This document shows, one piece after another, positions 11,594 through 21,831 of a stretch of 64,000 nucleotides of DNA. The stretch is taken from positions 3,338,663 through 3,402,662 of the forward strand of contig LS997567.1 in NCBI GenBank assembly GCA_000469685.2, read 5' to 3'. Within the stretch, counting starts at the first letter, position 1. The number at the start of each line of letters is the position of its first letter. Source of the DNA: Haemonchus contortus. Its lineage: Eukaryota > Nematoda > Chromadorea > Rhabditida > Trichostrongylidae. The notes under the pieces are model-generated. The model did not search any database. It was not told the origin of the DNA and saw only the letters and a list, made by a program, of their open reading frames with translations. A program made the position numbers and the translations under genes.

Positions 11594-11845
11594 AAGTACA
11601 AGCCCCACCTTTCCTTAACCTACCCTTGCCCTACAATCTCCAGCCTCTACCAAACGAGATTGGCCACAGCTTCTCGGTATCAAAAAAAGCAGATGCACAG
11701 GAACTCTTACTGGAATGTACCACCTTTGGCATTCGATGCTTCCCTCCGATTTCCGTTCCTCGACATTGCCTGGTGGACATTACCTAATGAACAGGAAACT
11801 AGGGAATATAATGTCTGGAAGAAGAGCATCAACTCGCAGCATTAG

Positions 11846-11876
11846 GATCAAGAAGAAGAAAAAGAAGAAGAAGAGG
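11846..11876 (+). repeat. A/G simple repeat, possible RTE 3' tail
   Basis: AGGATCAAGAAGAAGAAAAAG-type sequence resembles the GAAGAAGAAAAAG tails that end the RTE copies near 25320, 43675 and 49540. No RTE coding sequence is recognisable just before it, so origin as a tail is only suggested. Confidence 0.35.
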
Positions 11877-12387
11877 CGTTTGTCTATTTCTGGGCGGGAG
11901 TGTTTTCGTCGCTCTTTTATTTACTATCAATATAAATATGTGCAGTATATAAGCCCCACTCATAGAGTGAGGTTCAATTAATCAACTATTATTGTGTTTT
12001 CTCCATGTGAGTGAACGACTCCTGTGAATCGGCGACTGTTTTTCCACAAGGGGCCACCTCCCATGATAGGAGGCAAGATGGCGAAGGCGGAAAAAAGCAG
12101 GAGCAGTGAGAGACATTTTTTCTATCATTTTCCGAAGGCAGAAGAATCACATGGAATTGAACACAGCAATGCTGCTTCACAAAACATACTGAATGCAAAT
12201 ATTTTAATCAGACACCCGCTTCAACCCCCTCCTCTGAAACCCTTCTTCATTGAGTCACCCCCTTTACTATGAATCAGTATCCATCAGATGATGTCACCTA
12301 GCCTTGCAGGTTTCAATTTGGAAATTTATGTTTTAATTTTAGGCCCGTTATTAAGAAATTCTTCCCAGATATATGAGAGGTAGAAAG

Positions 12388-12396
12388 TATAAAAGG
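12388..12396 (+). promoter_or_regulatory. TATA box of array copy 3
   Basis: TATAAAAGG, preceded by ATATGAGAGGTAGAAAG as in copies 4-9, lies 937 bp before the ATG. Confidence 0.5.
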
Positions 12397-13324
12397 TCCT
12401 AGCGAATTATTCTTGGTGTCATCACAAAATTTGGTAGTCATCTTGACTTTTCGAAGTTTACCCTACACCATCTTACTCCTTTATGAACCCTGACCGCATT
12501 TGCATCTCTAAGTATGCCTTAACATTATCTCTACTTCGACTCAACATAGTCACTCGTACCTTACCTCACACCCTACTCTCTCGATGCCCCATGTTATGGG
12601 AATAAGGTAACCCACTAGTTGTTACATAGGTAGTTCTGTTGACTGTTGCTATTTCACCGCAGTATGCGATTCGATAGTCTAGAGCAAGAAATAAAAAGCA
12701 CGTCCCGGGAAGCACAAAGACGGGTTGGAGTCCCACCCAAAGTTGAAGTTTTGCCCACGATTTCCAATCTATGTGGGACTTTCGTATCGCTGATTACTAA
12801 GCAGCCGTTGTATAGTAACAGAAACAGGTAGGTTGCCATAACGCACAAATGCACTGATATGATCGCAGACTTTCCGGTCCCCTTTCAAGAACCCCTTCGT
12901 CTCTCCCAACCAAAATCCCGGTGTAATCGGTTTCGCTTGTGCCACCTTCTACCTAAATTGATTTTGATGTGTTCAAACTGGAGAATAGACAAAAAGTGAT
13001 TAACTCCACGATTCTCTGATCCGGCCTATCTGCTTGGAAGACTTCCCATTTTGCCCATCTCAATCTCTACAAAATACAGAAACTGTTCACTCACCCTTAT
13101 CCCGTTCCGTGAGCGTCGGATTTTCATTCCCAAGGAAGCTCCGCCTGTTTTACAGCGATTTTCAAACAGTAATGTATTCTCCAGTATTTTATAAGTGTGC
13201 TAATGGAATAGATGCACTAATCTCCAAAAATGAACTTAAACATTGTGTTTCCCCCTCTTTTTTGAACTTTTCAAAGACGTCGTCAATAGACCCCTAAGTG
13301 ACTCATTTCAGAAATTTCCACAAG

Positions 13325-14512
13325 ATGAGGTCCACCTTCCTGCTCTCGGTTCTGCTCATCTTTGCCCTCTTTTCGTACTCAACTGCAAGTACGCTGTGCG
13401 TCAAGCTGATAGAAAAAGCAGCTTACGCGCCTGGGGTAAATTTTACACTTCACAGTTGAATTAGAAATACCGAGATCAAATGGATTACGAGGGTGCGAGC
13501 ACTTGATATCAAATTTGGCTGTGAAACTTTATTGGAGACTGGTCAACTTAGGTCAGTAAGGTACACTAGCATCTGACGAATTTGGGGACCTAGGTTTGTA
13601 CGTGGCTCACCCTGACGGGGTTCATTGTGAGCGATAGGTACACGCTATCAAAAATGATGTTAAGACAATCACTTATCTATGTTCGCCTTACTCATAAAGA
13701 TGTATGAGGCAATAAAGGAGAGTATAATGCGATAAAACTGTACGCGAAGCTCCTCCCACTGGATCAATCGCCCTAATGCTGTGTGGCGTGTTTGAGTAGA
13801 AATTCAAAATTTCCCTGATTTTTGTGGCAGAAAGTTGAGTTTCTGAAGTGCAGAAACTTTTGTAATCAAGACTGATCGAAATTTGATAGATAACCTCTAC
13901 ACCGGGAAATTCGAGAACGAGAAACAAGCCAAGGTATTTAGTATATTTGCGGAAATTGAGACGAGTTGTGAGTGGTGCAGCCCCTACTCAAAACTCGTCG
14001 CCATCCGGCGAGGCATACGGCTATACAATCTTTGGGCCCCTATAACAGCCTCTCTATGCCATTTGTAGAATACAAGTTCAGCATCTCACTAAATGCATGG
14101 GGTGCCCACTTGTTGAGAGCCCACCATCGTAAGTATTGTTCAGGGACAGATTAGATACTACACTTGAAAAATGCACAAAATATTGTATTTTAGAAATACA
14201 GCATTTAGTGAAGAGAAAATTCGCCACTGCCTGGTGATCTACTGCGGCAAAGTCAGGGCGGATATGATTCTTTCGATAGTCAGAATGGTTTTTCAGGTAG
14301 TATGTTCCTTCTTTGCTCCTGGATTTATGAAACCTATCTGCTCGAATATGTCGAGGATTCAGAAGGAAATAGAGGTGGGCACTTCAATGATGTTGCATTT
14401 TGTCAACTACATAGAGTACCTAATAATATTAAGATTACTACTGAATGGCTTGGTTTTGCAGAAGGGCACCGCCTACGATGAAATTTGCAAAATAATCGGT
14501 TTTGACGACTGA
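13325..14512 (+). CDS. array copy 3: secreted four-cysteine saposin-like protein
   Basis: Exon 1 13325-13435 gives signal peptide MRSTFLLSVLLIFALFSYS, then STLCVKLIEKAAYAPG, donor GGG|GTAAAT. The core exon 14297-14374 carries CSFFAPGFMKPIC. The last exon 14462-14512 reads KGTAYDEICKIIGFDD, stop TGA; AATAAA lies near 14549. Two middle exons are possible: 13871-13933 (63 nt, phase 0, AAG|GTATTT), or the positional homologue of copy 1 exon 2 at 14082-14128/14132, which either ends in a TAA stop or needs the GTAAGT at 14129 and then shifts frame. The frame is also open without splicing from 14171 to the stop. Leader and exon 1 look identical to copy 8 31.7 kb away. Confidence 0.55.
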
Positions 14513-14994
14513 CGGCGAATTTGATTCATCATCAACGATACACAATCATAATAAAGTAGATTTCTTATAATAAAGTAGATTTCTACGTGTTGTTCCTGTA
14601 GCAAAACAATGTAGAGATAAAGCTCATCGATGATAAAGCCTCTGTCGCAAATTGAAACTCTTAAATCCCAAACTGAAAAAAAATGTTTTTAAACCCAATC
14701 TTGAACCTAAATCCTCCACTGTAGCTTGTGGAATTACGCGAGTCTACTTTTATATTGAGTGAAGAAAAAATTCCGACGTGAATATCAGCAAATATTATGG
14801 GACCCATTGTTGTCGATCCTCCAAAGCTATTAGACATTGGCAAAATTCTGACTGGAAGTCGAATTTCTGGGGTGCTCCAAGAACGCTATATGCTAAAAGC
14901 AGTCATCCGAATGGGCCTGTTTCCTTTCAACCTGAAGGAACGTCCAATACGACAGAGTTGAATAGGACCGCCGTGAAAACGCTGCTAAAACCTT

Positions 14995-15370
14995 AGAGCT
15001 ACACCAGGCTGCACAAGAGGAGAGGGGCCAAGATGGTAATCTGTACATACGTTGAATGGACGAACGCTCGCATCGGAACGATATATCGAAAATCTGATGA
15101 TGCAAGTCAGAAAGAAAAAGAGCGACTTCGTTGGACTGACCGAGACGAGAAGGCATTGTCCGCTGCACGACTTTTTCATGAATGGAGAAGAACCGTTCCT
15201 CGGAAAATGCGACAACAGAGGCGCATAGAAGTTCTCATCAACACGCACTTGGCCATGAGCATCGATTCGTAAGAAAGCTTGATAACCCGAATCGGATGCT
15301 CGCGATTGAGAGGATGTAGCTCAACACCAGCTCTAACAATCTTCGTTGTTTAGGCACCAACATCAATGTT
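14995..15370 (+). pseudogene. RTE 5' fragment (endonuclease region)
   Basis: Begins near CTACACCAGGCTGCACAAGAGG and carries the conserved order of landmarks: CAAGATGGTAATCTGTACAT, GACGAACGCTCGCATCGG, TATCGAAAATCTGATGATG and TGACCGAGACGAGAAGG. The fragment NARIGTIYRKSDDAS is readable, but frames shift. Unlike the units near 22.5, 40.9 and 47.0 kb, the GCGACAACAGAGGCGCAT site near 15211-15228 is empty of the small inverted-repeat element. Confidence 0.5.
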
Positions 15371-15499
15371 GCGTAGAGGAGAACTGAAAAACTAGGAGTC
15401 TAGTGAGACTGTGTTGCTGTGGAAAAGGGGAAATTCTGAAGAGATCGGTGATATCGCCCAATCTGTCCACTGTCTTTCAGCACCAAAATTCACTACTTT

Positions 15500-15770
15500 T
15501 TCAAAAAATATTATTGTTGTTAGCATTTGTAATGCCCATTATTTTACTCTTTTGTTTCTGTGATAACCAGAGAAGCTTTGTCAAAGGTATTGCAGTACTG
15601 CTGTAGTTCACTTACATAAAAACATTTCCACACTCATTCGGTTCATAATTTACTTCACTTCTTTGTGGAGGAAATTACTGCGCAGTTACTAATATACGTC
15701 AAGCCGCTCGGACGATTTAAGTATGACCAATTAAAAGCAGGAGAAATATGTTAGTCTAACACGCCAAACT
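15500..15770 (+). pseudogene. 3' tail relic of the membrane-protein gene
   Basis: TTGTTAGCATTTGTAATGCC, TTTCTGTGATAACCAGAGAA and the following AAAGGTATTGCAGTACTGC line up with 3217-3300 of the parent gene's 3' UTR, and the downstream ATTTACTTCACTTC stretch also matches. No exon remains. Confidence 0.5.
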
Positions 15771-16033
15771 GTACAGGTACGGATATTTTGTAGACATGCG
15801 GAGAAAATATGGCTCCACAGCACAGACCTCTCCTAGCAGACATACCATAGATCTTCTTAAGATATCGAGAACAAGAGCAGGACGGAGGATTCGCTGGTGG
15901 AAGCTTCAAATATTCTAAAGAGGAGAAGACACTGGAGGCTAGACTTCCAGCTCCCGAAGGGCCGATCCAGCAGACCTGGAGCAACGCTGTAAGTGCTGCT
16001 TTTCGATATAGGGAGGGCATTTCGTCATCGCAA

Positions 16034-16089
16034 ATATTGCCTCGATGCAATATCTCCTGAGGACCACGATATTCCGTCATGTCCTCAGG
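16034..16089. repeat. stacked inverted repeats, candidate recombinase-binding site
   Basis: ATATTGC-CTCGAT-GCAATAT (16034-16053) is followed at once by CCTGAGGAC (16056-16064), a 16-bp spacer, and GTCCTCAGG (16081-16089), both perfect palindromic pairs. Tyrosine recombinases bind inverted arms around a 6-16 bp core, so this could be a recombination or binding site. This is inference from shape only. Confidence 0.45.
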
Positions 16090-16112
16090 TAGCGGCGATG
16101 ACTACGAGGTCA

Positions 16113-16141
16113 CGAGGACAACGCTATATAAGATGTCCTCG
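16113..16141 (+). promoter_or_regulatory. TATA-like promoter between inverted repeats upstream of the recombinase
   Basis: CGAGGACA (16113-16120) and TGTCCTCG (16134-16141) flank CTATATAAGA. The arms share the GAGGAC/GTCCTC core with the pair at 16056-16089, giving four related half-sites around one TATA box about 150 bp before the recombinase frame. Autoregulation by the recombinase is a reasonable guess, not shown. Confidence 0.4.
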
Positions 16142-16295
16142 TGAGAGAGCCATCAGTCCAGGTTTTAATCTCAACGAGTTGAGCCTCACCCACCCGACCC
16201 TAATCTTTTTTCAGGACCACTCTGGAAGGAAGCAGGTACACTGTGTGAAACTGCTATCCAGTGCAACCTTCCGCACCTAGCAGAGGCGATCACCG

Positions 16296-17141
16296 CTAAA
16301 CAATCACCGATCTAATGCGACGTTCAAGGCATATTCACAATACTGTAAGAAGTTCGTACAATGGTGGGGAGCGTAACGAGTCAAGGACATACCCATTCCG
16401 AAGGCGAGGAACCTATACTTGGCTCACTGTATTGAAAAAGGACAACACAGCTCCTTACCGATGGTCTAGACAGCTTTAAGTTTCTTCCTGGGCAAACAGA
16501 AAGATTTGGATAAAGAATTAGAAAAGTCTTTATTAGAAAGTGCAGTGAGGAGCAGGGTACCGGTCCACCACCGGACCAAAATCAACACGACAGATTTTAA
16601 TAGTTTAGTACATTTAGGAGCACTATCTTCAGATCCCAAAGCTTTTTCCACGGTGACCCTGGCTATACTGCTCTTCAGTGGTTTTCTGAGACTTAGCGAG
16701 GCTAGAAACCTCGGAGTAGTTGATCTCTCCATGGACGGTAATTCATATTCGGTATTTATTCGAAAATCTAAGACAGACCAGGCAAGGAGGGGGACCACCG
16801 TTTCGTTCAAGATAAGAGGAGATTCAGAGGAACATACAGTGATTCAAAAACAAATAGAATACGCCACAAAAATTAACAGCACCCATCTTTTCCCATCAAA
16901 GTCAACAACCCTGCCCCTCACCCAATCTACAATTTCCAAAAGATTACAACAATTGTTTATTATTGCAGGTATAGGACACAAGAATTACACTACACATAGT
17001 TTTAGGGGAGGGGCAGCTTCCGCAGCATTAGAGCAGGGGTTCGACAGTGCCCAGGTAATGCAAATGGGAAGATGGAGGTCCCACAAATCATTTCAGGCGT
17101 ATATCCGTACTACGACTGTTGAACTGGATCTCCACAAATAA
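16296..17141 (+). pseudogene. tyrosine recombinase (phage-integrase fold) with intact catalytic domain and broken N-terminal domain
   Basis: From 16506 to the stop at 17141 the frame is open for 211 codons and holds a complete catalytic set, numbered from 16506: Arg62 in GFLRLSEAR, Lys89 in IRKSKTDQ, His164 and Arg167 in THSFRGGAA, Trp190 in MGRWRS, Tyr199 in FQAYIR. Upstream in the same frame a SAM-like core-binding segment is readable (SNATFKAYSQYCKKFVQWW, IEKGQHSSLPM), but TAA at 16374-16376 and TAG at 16467-16469 interrupt it, so a full-length protein could not be made as written. The HSFRGGAA box resembles recombinases of DIRS/PAT-like and Crypton-like eukaryotic elements. No RT, RNase H or methyltransferase accompanies it. 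No introns are evident. It would cut and join DNA in the nucleus if functional. Confidence 0.8.
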
Positions 17142-17464
17142 CTAGTGCCATATCATCGCAACTTCATAAGTTTTCACGAAAAATCCTGTCGAGTTGTTCT
17201 TTTTGTACACATGTTCAGATTCATTGTTCAAAGTGAAATCTACAAGATGAACATATCGTATTCATGCAGTTCCGTCATAAGATGAGACGTAGCACAATTG
17301 TTGTATAACGTTCGCACAATTTTGTAGTGCTGATTTGTATGGATATGTATCTATTAATGATACCTAAGCCGCATATTATGAGACAATAAACCTTAATACC
17401 TCCGAAATGCTCTTCTCCGTTGTCGAAAAGCAATTTATACAGTAGTGACGTAGGAACGGATGTA
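17142..17464 (+). other. 3' non-coding part of the recombinase element
   Basis: AT-rich DNA with AATAAA at about 17385 and the right inverted arm CCGAAATGCTCTTCTCCGTT (17402-17421). No further coding sequence seen. Confidence 0.5.
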
Positions 17465-19195
17465 TAAAGATCATTCTACGATGTGCAAAGGAAACGCAGT
17501 GGGAAACTCGAGGTGGCTTCCGAGGAGACAAAGAAGCATGGTTCTGGAACGATGAAGTCCAACGAGTTGTGAGGCAGAAGAAATCGGCTTACAAACGTTT
17601 GCAAAGGACACGAGCCGCAAAGGACCTGGCTGCCTACAAAACTTCCAAGATGCTCTTCAAGGCTGCTGTATCGATGGCAAAGAGTACGGAAATGGACGCC
17701 TGGTATGAGAAATTTGACAGTTGAGAAGGAGAGAAGTTCGGTTCGAGAAGGTCAGACGTGTGGAAGGAATACTTCGGCAGGCTCTTCAATGATAAATTCG
17801 CCCGTGAGTACAGCTCCTAACAAGACGCAACGGCTGGCCCCAACAAACTCTGGACAGAGGATGAAGTGCGCAGAGCAATAGGAATGATGAAGTTGAGAAG
17901 GCAACTGGTTCGGATGGAGTACCGATTGAGGCATGGAAGGCACTCGGTGACCACGGGATAGAGTGCCTCACTCGATTCCTAAACCGTGTGACCAGCGAAG
18001 GAGAAATTCCAGATGCTCGGAGGAGCTGTACCATCGTTACCATATTCAAGCAGATGGGGGACGCGATGGGGCGTTCCGTCTACCAGGGGATCAGGTTGAC
18101 TGCTCACACGATCTGGTTAACTCAAAATTGAGAGAGTTGGTCCTAATCACATAGGAGTAGTTTGGCTTCTGAACCTGGAAGGAACAACGGATGCCATCTT
18201 TATCGCTGGGCAAGTTATGGAGATCTTTATCGCTGGGCAAGTTATGGAGAAATGTCTAGAAGAGCGTATACCCTGCTACTTAGCCTTCCTCGATTTGGAG
18301 AGGGCATTCGACCGTCTCCCGCGACAGGTCTTCTGGAGAGCGCTCCGAAAAAGAAACGCTCCACGTTCCACGTGATCTCTCTGGTCAGTGACATGTTTCC
18401 ACGCCAACAATACGCAGGGCACACGGCCAAACCGGAACAGTAGATGTCAAGGTTGGGGTACACCAGGGATCAGCTCTGAGCCCGTTCCTCTCCCTGCTCA
18501 CTGTGGACGTGATCACAGAATAACTCATAAATGGACCACTGAAGATCATCCTCTACGCTGATTAAATCGCTCTGAAAACGGTGAGCGAGGACGAACTTCA
18601 GGACAAGCACCAGAAATGGCAGAAAGCGCTGGCGGAAAATGGACTCTGGCTCAATGTGAAGAAAACCAAGTTCCTCAGCTCCAAGGAGGGCACAGAGTCA
18701 ATCGTCGACGGTCATGGGGAAGCGAACGAAAAGGTCCAAGTCTTCCGATACCTGGGGAGGATCTAATCGCTGTAGTAGTGGACCAGGCCGTAGAATCCCG
18801 AATAAACGCGGCATTGATGAAGTGGAGGGAGTCCACCGGTACCCTCCGCGACCGTCGGTGCTTCACGACTCTCAGAGGAAAGGTGTATCGCACTGTGGTA
18901 AAGCTCACGATGCTACACGGCAGCGAATGTTGGTTCGTAAGTGACACACCTGAAAGACAGCTCCATTCCGCTAAAATGATGGGCCAGATGGGCCTGCGGC
19001 GGGACGCAGCTAGATCGGATCAGAGAAGAAGACGTCAGGACTGTCAAGCAAACAGCCCCAGCTCAACTAAAGTTGAGAGAGTTAAGGTGACGGTAGAGGA
19101 TGCCGCAGATAGAATGAATTGGAGACGGCTGACAAGAACAGCGAACCCTGCGACGACGCGGCATTAACGCTAGGAATAGAAAGAAGATTTTTCTT

Positions 19196-19560
19196 TCAAT
19201 GTGGCATATGACGTAATGGGTTCTTTACCCATGGCCAACGACCTAACCTGAAATCCGACACGAACAAATTGGAGACCTCGCGAAAAAGGGTCGATAAACT
19301 TTCGAATCCACTGTGCGACTGACGGAGCTCCTTCCAAGACAAGAGGTCAGATGGCGAAGAACGGAACAGCCTGTTACTGCATTGTTTCAAAAGAAGCATT
19401 GAGCGTTGGGAAACGAGGGCCTCGGTCTGGAAAATTTTCTTAACATTTACCAAATGCGGAATAGTCACATGGAATTAATTACATCAACCTTGCTTCACAT
19501 CTTCAGCCCACTAACATCATTCTCCCAAAACATCTAATATCGTTAGGTCCTCGTTGCTAT
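19196..19560 (+). other. conserved upstream region of array copy 4
   Basis: Starts directly after the RTE tail. TTTACCCATGGCCAACGACC and GTCACATGGAATTAATTACA are shared with the upstream regions of copies 1 and 5-9 in the same order. Presumed distal promoter DNA; no gene. Confidence 0.45.
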
Positions 19561-19677
19561 GAATCAGTATCCATCAGATGATGTCACCTAGCTTCGCAGC
19601 TTTCAATTTGGAAACTTATGTTTTAATTTTAGGCCCGTTATTAAGAAATTCTCCCCAGATATATGAGAGGTAGGAAG

Positions 19678-19686
19678 TATAAAAGG
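19678..19686 (+). promoter_or_regulatory. TATA box of array copy 4
   Basis: TATAAAAGG after ATATGAGAGGTAGGAAG, 937 bp before the ATG. Confidence 0.5.
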
Positions 19687-20614
19687 TCCTAGCGAATTGT
19701 TCTTGGTGTCATCACAAAATTTGGTAGTCATCTTGACTTTTCGAAGTTTACCCTTTACCATCCTACTCCTGGATGAAGTCTGACCGCATATGCATCTCTT
19801 AGTATGCCTTAACATCATCTCTACTCCAACTCAACATAGTCACTCGTACCTTACTTCACATCCTACTCTCCAATGCCCCATATTATGGGAATAAGGTAAC
19901 CCACTAGTTGTTACATAGGTAGTTCTGTTGACTGTTGCTATTTCACCGCAGTATGCGATTTGAAAGTCTAGGGCAAGAAATAAAAAGCACGTCCCGGGAA
20001 GCACAAAGACGGGTTGGAGTCCCACCCGAGGTTGAAGTTTTGCCCACGATTTCCAATCTATGTGGGACTTTCGTATCGCTGATTACCAAACAGCCGTTGT
20101 AGAGTAACACGAACAGGTAGGTTGCCATAACGCACAAATGCGCTGATATGATCGCAGACTTTCCGGTCTCCTTTCAAGAACCCCTTCGTCTCTCCCAACC
20201 AAAATCCCGGTGTAATTGGTTTCGCTTGTGCCACCTTCTACCTAAATTGATTTTGATGTATTCAAACTGGAGAATAGACAAAAAGTGATTAACTCCACGA
20301 TTCTCTGATCCGGCCTATCTGCTTGGAAGACTTCCCATTTTGCCCACCTCAATCTCTACAAAATACAGAAACTGTTCACTCACCCTTATCCCGTTCCGTG
20401 AGCGTCGGATTTTCTTTCCCAAGGAAGCTCCGCCTGTTTTACAGCGATTTTTAAACATTAATGTATTCTCCAGTATTTTTTAAGTGTGCTAATGGAATAG
20501 TTGCAGTAATCTCCAAAAAGGAACCTAAACATTGTGTTTCCCCCTCTTTTTTGAACTTTTGAACGACGTCGTCAATAGACCCCTAAGTGACTCATTTTCA
20601 GAAGCTTCCAGAAG

Positions 20615-21831
20615 ATGAGATCTACTTTCCTGCTTTTGATTCTGCTCATCTGTGCTCTCTTCTCGTACTCATCTGCAAGTACGCTGTGCGTCAAGCTGAT
20701 AGAAAAAGCAGCTTACGCGCCTGGGGTGATTTGATTTTTTACAGTTGAATGAAAAATACCTAGATCAAATGGGTTACGAGAGTGCGAGTATTTGTTATCA
20801 AATTTGGCTGTGAAACTTTATTGGTGACTGGTCAACTCAGGTCAGTAAGGTACACACGTAACTGACCAATCTGGGAGCCTAGGTTTGTACATGGCTCACC
20901 CTGATATGGTGCATTGTGAGCGATAGACATACGCCATCAAGGACGATGTTAAGACAATCAGTCATCAATGTTTGCCTTACTCATAAAAAAGTATGAGGCA
21001 ATAAAGGAGTGTATAAGGTAATAAAACTATGTAGGAGGCGATAAGCTCCTCTCACCGGGAAAAATAGTCCTAATACTGTGTGGCGTGTTTGAGTGGAAAT
21101 TAAAAATTTCCCTCTTTTTTGTGGCAGAAAGTTGAGTTGCTGAAGTGCAGAAACTTTTGTAACCAAGACTGATCGAAATTTGATAGATAACTTCTACAGC
21201 GAGAAATTCGAGAACGAGAAACAAGCCAAAGTACTTAGTATATTTGCGGAAATTGAGACGAGTTGTGAGTGGTGCAGCCCCTACAACGCCGTCAAAACTC
21301 GTCCGCCATCAGGCGGAGCATACGGCTGTCACAATCTTCCGGCCCCTATAACACCTTATCTGGTCCATTTGTAGAACACTAGTTCAGCATCTCAGTAAAT
21401 GCATGGGGTGCCCACTTGTTGAGAGCTCACCATCGTAGGTATTGTTGAGGGACAGATTAGATGCTACACTTGAAAAACTCACAAAATATTGCATTTTAGA
21501 AATACAGCATTCAAGGGAAGAGAAAATTTGCCACTGCCCAGTGATTTGTCGTGTGAAACCTCGGGCGGATATGATTTTTTCGATAGACAAAATGGTTTTT
21601 CAGGTAGTATGTTCCTTCTTTGCACCTGGATTTATGAAACCCATCTGCTCGAATATGTCGAGGATACAGAAAGAAATAGCGGTATGCACTTCAATGATGT
21701 TACATTTTGTCAACTACATAGGGAACTTAATAATAATAAGATGATTACTGAGTGAGCCATACTCCAGCATTGTTTTTCAGAAGGGCACCGCCTACGATGA
21801 AATTTGCAAAATAATCGGTTTTGACGACTGA
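20615..21831 (+). CDS. array copy 4: secreted four-cysteine saposin-like protein
   Basis: Exon 1 20615-20725 (signal peptide MRSTFLLLILLICALFSYS, then STLCVKLIEKAAYAPG; donor GGG|GTGATT). Core exon 21604-21681 (TTTTTCAG| to GCG|GTATGC) with CSFFAPGFMKPIC. Last exon 21781-21831 (TTTTTCAG|) ending EICKIIGFDD. Possible middle exons are 21168-21230 (63 nt, phase 0, AAA|GTACTT) or the copy-1 homologue at 21388-21438, which ends in TAG before GTATTG. The donor of the core exon differs from its sisters (GTATGC versus GTGGGC or GTAGGC). In this copy the sequence between 21490 and 21603 has one extra base relative to copies 3, 6 and 7, which shifts the frame leading into the core exon and argues that this stretch is intron. 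Confidence 0.55.

Larger units (their letters stand above)
15993..17464 (+). mobile_element. 1.47-kb tyrosine-recombinase transposon inserted in an RTE copy
   Basis: The RTE reads ...GCAACGCTGTAA up to 15992 and resumes TAAAGATCATTC at 17465, while the other RTE copies (23490, 41822, 47937) read GCTGTAAAGATCATTC without a break. TAA occurs on both sides, consistent with a 3-bp duplication or with recombination at a short shared sequence. Near-terminal inverted repeats are visible: TGCTTTTCGA...GGAG...GCATTTCG from about 15997 pairs with the reverse complement of the segment around 17407-17436. The right end has about 28 more bases outside this arm. The insert carries one recombinase reading frame, a TATA-like promoter and stacked small inverted repeats. 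It does not match the split direct repeats of PAT or DIRS elements, and Crypton elements are not known for such arms, so its class is open. Confidence 0.75.
15778..19190 (+). pseudogene. RTE-type non-LTR retrotransposon, 5' truncated and split by a tyrosine-recombinase element
   Basis: Reads in one direction through the endonuclease-RT linker (15796-15992 and, after the insertion, 17465-17740), RT palm pieces (YLAFLDLERAFDRLPRQ-like near 18270-18320; a coding stretch with VSEDELQDKHQKWQKALAEN near 18580-18640) and the C-terminal domain (MLHGSECWFVSDT near 18910). It ends near 19165-19190 with a short A/G-rich tail. Many stops and frameshifts make it inactive. The metal-binding YADD box is degraded (YAD followed by a stop). 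Sister fragments at 23.3, 41.6 and 47.7 kb show the uninterrupted arrangement. A short tandem duplication (GGCAAGTTATGGAGA) occurs near 18209-18250. Confidence 0.7.

Noticed and set aside
12690..12740. tRNA-like B box in the array leaders (GGGTTGGAGTCCCACC; GGGTTTGAGTCCCACC in copy 7)
   Set aside because: Close to a B box, but no matching A box or tRNA fold is visible upstream, so an old SINE relic is possible but unsupported.
12646..12831. Upstream protein-coding exon in the leader (61 codons, repeated at 44380)
   Set aside because: The frame is not kept in the other copies, and the signal peptide exon starts with its own ATG, so this is leader sequence.
15993..17464. Bacterial or phage integrase contamination
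   Set aside because: The recombinase sits at a clean junction inside a nematode RTE copy with empty sister sites, and its HSFRGGAA motif is of the eukaryotic transposon type.
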